A DNA stretch of 7,351 bases from Spirochaetaceae bacterium (GTDB taxonomy: Bacteria; Spirochaetota; Spirochaetia; Treponematales; Treponemataceae): positions 1-7,351 of the forward strand of contig JAFNZQ010000288.1 in assembly GCA_017382775.1 (NCBI GenBank), written 5' to 3'. A program made the position numbers and the translations under genes. Positions 3,950-7,351 of this stretch are shown here, piece by piece. Each line of letters opens with the position of its first letter. Position 1 is the stretch's first letter. Under the pieces are notes generated by a model that saw only the letters and a list, made by a program, of their open reading frames with translations, made no database searches and was not told where the DNA came from.

Positions 3950-5738
3950 CAATTTTTATGTGTAATTCCTTAAGTTGGGCTTCGTCCACAGTTGCCGGTG
4001 ATTCGTCCATGGGGCTACAAGCAAAGGTGTTTTTCGGGAAAGGTAAAACGTCCCGAATGGATGATTCTCCGGCCATTATCATCACAAGGCGATCCAAACC
4101 GAAGGCGATTCCACCGTGGGGTGGCGCACCGTATTTGAAAGCACCGGTCATGAAGCCGAACTTCATTTCCGCATCCTCTTTTTTGTAACCGACAATGTCG
4201 AAAATCCGTTGTTGTAATTCCGGATAAGGGATTCGGATGGAGCCGGATGCCAATTCGTATCCGTTGAGAACCATGTCGTAAAGGTCGCCTTTCACGCTAC
4301 CGGGATCGCTTTCCAATGTGTCGTGATATTGCTCTTGGGGCATTGTAAACATGTGGTGTGCAGGATCCCATTTGTTTTCCGTTTCGTTCCATTCGAACAT
4401 GGGGAAGTCCACAATCCATGCAAATTCGAATCGGTTGGGATCACAAAGTCCCAGGTCTTTTCCCAATTTGGAGCGAACAGCACCCAAGGCGGCACAGGCG
4501 ACTTTTGCCGTGTCGGCCGTGAAAAGAAGAAGGTCTCCTTTTTTGGCTCCCAATTTTTGGCAAATTTCTGCTGCGGAATTTTCGAAGTACTTTCCGATTC
4601 CACCTTCCAAAGTGGGTGCAGAATCTTCGCCGGCAACCTTTGTCCAAGCCAGTCCCTTGGCTCGGAAAATTTTTGCGGCACCTTCCAGTTCTTCAATCAT
4701 TTTGCGAGAATATTTTTCCGCCATTCCGGGTACGACCAAGGCTTTGACGATTCCACCTTCCGCAACCGCGGTTTTGAAAAGGGTGAAGTCGCTTAAATCT
4801 GCCATGAAAGAACCGTCTTGCATTTTCATGTCGAAACGCAAATCCGGCTTATCTGTTCCGTAGAGAGCGATGGCATCGTCGTAGGGAATGCGTCGGATGG
4901 GCAGAGGAATGTCTACATTCATAACGTCCTTGAAAACGGTCGCCATGAGTTTTTCATTGAGAGCCAAAACGTCGTCACGTTTTACATAACTCATTTCAAT
5001 ATCGATTTGGGTAAATTCCGGCTGACGATCGCCACGAGCATCTTCGTCACGATAGCAGCGAGCGATTTGGAAATATTTGTCGAAACCGCTAACCATTAAA
5101 AGCTGTTTGTAAATCTGTGGTGACTGGGGCAATGCGTAAAATTTACCGGGATAAAGGCGGCTGGGAACCAAGTAATCCCGAGCGCCTTCCGGAGTGGATT
5201 TAATAAACGTAGGTGTTTCAATTTCGTAAAAACCTTCGGAATACATGAAATTACGCACTGCAAGGGAAGCCTTGGCACGCATTGCGATATTTTTCTGCAT
5301 TCGAGCAGTTCGTAAGTCCAAGTAACGGAATTTTAATCGTAAATCTTCGTTGGCAATAACGGGAGATCCGTCCTTGTTCACTTCGTCAATCATAAAGGGA
5401 AGCGTTTCGCACTTGTTGAGAATTTGGATTCGCTGAGCGGAAAGTTCGATTTCTCCTGTGGGCATATCGGGATTTTTCATGTTGTCGGGGCGGAGACGAA
5501 CCTTTCCCATGACGGAAATACAAAATTCCATTTTAAGGGATTTTGCTATTTCCCGTGCTTCTGCCGGAGAAGCATCATCCACAGCAATTTGGGTAATTCC
5601 GTATCGATCTCGCAAGTTAATAAACACAATACCGCCGTGTTCACGTACACGGTGTATCCAACCGTTAAGGACAACTTCTTTATTTGCGTCACTTCCGCGA
5701 AGTTCGCCACACTTATGTGTTCTCTGTAAAAATTCCAT
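3942..5738 (-). CDS. aspS: Aspartate--tRNA ligase (class II, bacterial type)
   Basis: The enzyme activates aspartate with ATP and charges tRNA-Asp in the cytoplasm. Length is 598 residues, normal for the bacterial type with the GAD insertion domain. The N-terminal OB-fold anticodon-binding domain covers about residues 1-105, with GWIHRVREHGG at 26-36. Class II motif 1 lies around 160-176 (ending ETPTF), the aspartate-binding QSPQ is at 205-208, and motif 2 runs from R227 through FTQIDIE (242-248). Motif 3 is GLDR at 547-550, followed by the typical LPFPKN tail. The start at 5738 aligns with the family start (MEFLQRTHKCGEL). A longer in-frame start at 5756 would lie inside the promoter. There is no ribosome-binding site, and the predicted transcription start coincides with the ATG. 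H34 is the residue type found at the corresponding site in non-discriminating AspRS, but the second diagnostic position is N86 rather than Gly, so tRNA-Asn charging is uncertain. Confidence 0.97.
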   Translation of the reverse strand: MEFLQRTHKCGELRGSDANKEVVLNGWIHRVREHGGIVFINLRDRYGITQIAVDDASPAEAREIAKSLKMEFCISVMGKVRLRPDNMKNPDMPTGEIELSAQRIQILNKCETLPFMIDEVNKDGSPVIANEDLRLKFRYLDLRTARMQKNIAMRAKASLAVRNFMYSEGFYEIETPTFIKSTPEGARDYLVPSRLYPGKFYALPQSPQIYKQLLMVSGFDKYFQIARCYRDEDARGDRQPEFTQIDIEMSYVKRDDVLALNEKLMATVFKDVMNVDIPLPIRRIPYDDAIALYGTDKPDLRFDMKMQDGSFMADLSDFTLFKTAVAEGGIVKALVVPGMAEKYSRKMIEELEGAAKIFRAKGLAWTKVAGEDSAPTLEGGIGKYFENSAAEICQKLGAKKGDLLLFTADTAKVACAALGAVRSKLGKDLGLCDPNRFEFAWIVDFPMFEWNETENKWDPAHHMFTMPQEQYHDTLESDPGSVKGDLYDMVLNGYELASGSIRIPYPELQQRIFDIVGYKKEDAEMKFGFMTGAFKYGAPPHGGIAFGLDRLVMIMAGESSIRDVLPFPKNTFACSPMDESPATVDEAQLKELHIKIVD

Positions 5739-5744
5739 GGGGAT

Positions 5745-5773
5745 ATTATAGCACAAAACCTGTTTGCGGTCAA
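5745..5773 (-). promoter_or_regulatory. Near-consensus promoter giving a leaderless aspS transcript
   Basis: On the minus strand the -35 box is TTGACC (5773-5768), the spacer is exactly 17 bases and the -10 box is a perfect TATAAT (5750-5745), preceded by TG-C to form an extended -10 element. Seven bases downstream of the -10 end lies 5738, the A of the aspS start codon. The six bases between the -10 box and the ATG are ATCCCC, with no Shine-Dalgarno match. Confidence 0.85.
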
Positions 5774-5820
5774 GTGGGAAAGGGGAAATATCTTCCTTTA
5801 TTTACAGAAAATTTTCGTTT

Positions 5821-6498
5821 TTACGTTCCCTGTAAGGCACGATTTAGGGCGTCAATGAGTGGCTTTTCGTTAAGTTGATTTTGGACGTAGCCGTTTTTTA
5901 TTGTTCGTAAATATTGCTTTGTGGGCGGTGCGAAGGTCATGGGAAGTTTCATTGTGTAAAACAGGGCATCCAGGTAAATATCATCTTCCAGGGGAACGGA
6001 AAAGGTTTTTTTTTCGAAATATCGGGGATAGCCTTCGTAGCGATCCAGTTTTTTTTCGTCACCGGCGGGAATTTCCCACAAAACGGCGGGAACAACGGAG
6101 TTTCTTCGGGGAATTACGGTGGCGTGATGGCAAAATTCCAATTGGTAATTTCTTATTTCCAGGGATTTTATTTTTTGAGCGTCGGGGCAGAGAAAAAGCA
6201 TTTGTTCACTGTCCATGGTGGGACCATAGGCCAAGTAGAAAATGGTTTCTTCGGTTTGTTCTTCGATTGTGGTTGCATCTTCGGCGGAAATTGCGGGAAT
6301 GCTTTCTTCGGGAATTTCTTCCGGTTCCGGCAGTTCTTCCGGCTCTTCGGCGTCTTCGACCGCAATGAGTTCGGGAATGGATTCTGCTTCATCCTCTTCT
6401 TCCGGAAGATCCTCATCGTCGAAGTCGCCATCTTCATCGTCGAAGTCGTCAACTTCTTCCACGGGATAGTCAAATCCGTCAATGTCATTTTCGCCCAT
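5821..6498 (-). CDS. Gamma-glutamylcyclotransferase-fold (AIG2/GGCT-like) protein with acidic N-terminal extension
   Basis: The protein has 225 residues. Residues 1-85 are almost entirely Asp, Glu, Pro and Ser, so this part is probably disordered. Residues 86-225 resemble the GGCT/AIG2 fold: the substrate-loop position reads FYLAYGPTM (87-95), then PAVLWEI (137-143) and DEKKLDRYEGYPRYF (147-161). E155 in YEGYP sits where the family's catalytic Glu is expected. Family members release 5-oxoproline from gamma-glutamyl amines or peptides. The usual YGSN-type loop is YGPT here, so substrate or even activity may differ. I chose the ATG at 6498 because AAGGAG (6509-6504) lies five bases upstream; an in-frame ATG 21 codons earlier has no such support. 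No signal peptide is seen, so the protein is cytoplasmic. It lies 88 bases after the exported-protein gene and 82 bases before aspS, which has its own promoter. Confidence 0.85.
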   Translation of the reverse strand: MGENDIDGFDYPVEEVDDFDDEDGDFDDEDLPEEEDEAESIPELIAVEDAEEPEELPEPEEIPEESIPAISAEDATTIEEQTEETIFYLAYGPTMDSEQMLFLCPDAQKIKSLEIRNYQLEFCHHATVIPRRNSVVPAVLWEIPAGDEKKLDRYEGYPRYFEKKTFSVPLEDDIYLDALFYTMKLPMTFAPPTKQYLRTIKNGYVQNQLNEKPLIDALNRALQGT

Positions 6499-6518
6499 GT
6501 TTTCTCCTTGCACGATAG

Positions 6519-6547
6519 AGTCTAACACATTTTCGGTTTTTTGACTA
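6519..6547 (-). promoter_or_regulatory. Weak candidate promoter of the GGCT-like gene
   Basis: On the minus strand a possible -10 box TAGACT (6524-6519) is preceded by TG-T, giving an extended -10, with TAGTCA (6547-6542) 17 bases upstream as a poor -35 box. Each box matches consensus at four of six positions. The leader would be about 14 bases and would include the AAGGAG site. Cotranscription with the gene upstream is an equally good reading, since no strong terminator lies between them. Confidence 0.3.
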
Positions 6548-6586
6548 TGGGGAAACCTCAATGGGTCGAGATTTTTTACGATAAAA

Positions 6587-7297
6587 TCAGAATTTCATAA
6601 ATTTTTCGTCGGGTGGCGGAACGTCTTTCAGTGCTGTATAATCATTGAAAAAGTAGCAAACGTAATAGGCGTGAAAGTGCTTTTTCGTTTGGCTGTTGTA
6701 AACCGTTCCCAAGGTGATTTTGTTCTGTCCGCCGTCGATTAGGTCGGGATAAATGTCTGCGTTTTTGCCCAAAATGTTTATTTTTAAGGGATAGTAAAAA
6801 TTAACGGGGCCGCCTCCACCTCGTTGGATACCGGCGTTTATTTCCAAAGTGCCGGTTACGGTTTTGTATCGTAACAAAAAGGTTCTGTAACTGGTGAGGA
6901 GCGACATTGCGTGATCCCCTTGCATTCGGCTGATCAAAGTTGTGAGGTAGTCGTTTATGGAGGTGAGCATATAGATCTGACTTTCAAGTTGCAATTCGCG
7001 GGTTTTCATATTGTACAGGGTTTCCACTCGGTTTTTTCCGGTGATTTCGATGACTATTTGCATCGTGGGGGATTCCGAAGAGGACTTTGTTTCTTTCAGG
7101 TTGCTTTTAATGGTTATTGCATCCGTTTTATTTTCCACCAGTGGAATAAGGTAGCGCATATCTTGCTGATCGATTCGCAAAGGTAATTCGTTTTCCCAGG
7201 AAAAAAATCCTCCATTTTCCAGGTTTTCAGTGTAAGTTTGGGAGAAGACAAGTCCTGCCAAAACTAAAAATACCAAAAAACACAAATTTCGTTTCAT
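6587..7297 (-). CDS. Exported protein of unknown function
   Basis: The 236-residue protein begins with a signal peptide (residues 1-19, likely cleavage after LVFS before QTY), so it should reach the periplasm or beyond. There is no Cys at the cleavage site, so it is not a lipoprotein. The mature part starts with beta-like segments, has a probable helical stretch near residues 95-140, a glycine turn (RGGGGP near 159-164), then alternating hydrophobic strands (FYYPLKINI, HAYYVCYFF) and a PPPDEK tail. I recognise no family. I chose the ATG at 7297 because GGAG (7307-7304) lies six bases upstream. The in-frame ATG at 7309 overlaps that site and is rejected. The promoter cannot be set: TTGATA near 7332-7327 is a possible -35 box, but the matching -10 would exclude the ribosome-binding site from the transcript, and the window ends soon after. 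Confidence 0.85.
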   Translation of the reverse strand: MKRNLCFLVFLVLAGLVFSQTYTENLENGGFFSWENELPLRIDQQDMRYLIPLVENKTDAITIKSNLKETKSSSESPTMQIVIEITGKNRVETLYNMKTRELQLESQIYMLTSINDYLTTLISRMQGDHAMSLLTSYRTFLLRYKTVTGTLEINAGIQRGGGGPVNFYYPLKINILGKNADIYPDLIDGGQNKITLGTVYNSQTKKHFHAYYVCYFFNDYTALKDVPPPDEKFMKF

Positions 7298-7351
7298 CTT
7301 TATCTCCATATAATGACTGCGGTGTTAGTTTATCAATAATCGGATTCGTTC
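7298..7351. other. Right-edge upstream region
   Basis: The region contains the ribosome-binding site of the minus-strand exported-protein gene and probably part of its promoter (TATTGATAAAC on the minus strand). No coding sequence is recognisable in the remaining bases. Confidence 0.3.

Noticed and set aside
5739..5756. Six-codon N-terminal extension of aspS starting at 5756
   Set aside because: It overlaps the -10 box and spacer of the aspS promoter, and the family alignment starts at the ATG at 5738.
5776..5820. Terminator after the GGCT-like gene
   Set aside because: Only weak AT-rich dyads (GAAAATTTTC; GGAA-GATA-TTCC with mismatches) are present, without a GC stem and U tract.
6242..6469. 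Serine-rich plus-strand frame opposite the acidic region
   Set aside because: It is the antisense reading of GAA/GAT-rich codons in the GGCT-like gene, without its own start signals.

Overview
The window looks like a piece of bacterial chromosome, moderately AT-rich, with consensus Shine-Dalgarno sites and well-formed sigma-70 promoters that mostly have 17-base spacers. The style of the aspartyl-tRNA synthetase and the many small exported proteins without clear family suggest a Spirochaetota member (Treponema-like). That is an impression from protein style; no rRNA or other marker is present to prove it. I see no mobile element, CRISPR array, tRNA or rRNA gene.

Layout: (1) A plus-strand MATE-family drug/Na+ antiporter gene (57-1427) with its own promoter at the left edge. 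(2) A 412-base stretch (1428-1839) with no conventional gene, but the most unusual region of the window. It holds four copies of an 18-base palindrome, TGTAT-N8-ATAC(A/G), arranged as two tandem pairs about 178 bases apart. These are followed by a G-rich 170-base segment that is both a 55-codon open frame and a run of stable hairpins, ending in a terminator-like hairpin. (3) From 1840 to the right end every gene is on the minus strand. In transcription order these are a small exported protein (7297-6587), a gamma-glutamylcyclotransferase-fold protein with a very acidic N-terminal extension (6498-5821), aspS (5738-3942), a small exported beta-sandwich-like protein (3881-3507), an exported protein with 15 Ser/Glu/Pro hexapeptide repeats (3418-2540), and a multi-pass membrane protein (2475-1840).

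Expression logic: aspS, the small exported protein and the membrane protein each have a recognisable promoter. The aspS promoter is nearly consensus and places the predicted transcription start on the A of the start codon, so aspS is probably a leaderless mRNA. The -35 box of the gene after aspS is built from the last aspS codons and its stop, leaving no room for a terminator there. The only convincing terminator hairpin on the minus-strand side is at 1818-1840, so aspS and the three genes after it may be partly cotranscribed, with internal promoters.

The main candidate for something undescribed is 1430-1843: four operator-like palindromes controlling, or embedded with, a structured RNA or small ORF. 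The rest is one core housekeeping gene, one transporter and several lineage-specific envelope proteins.
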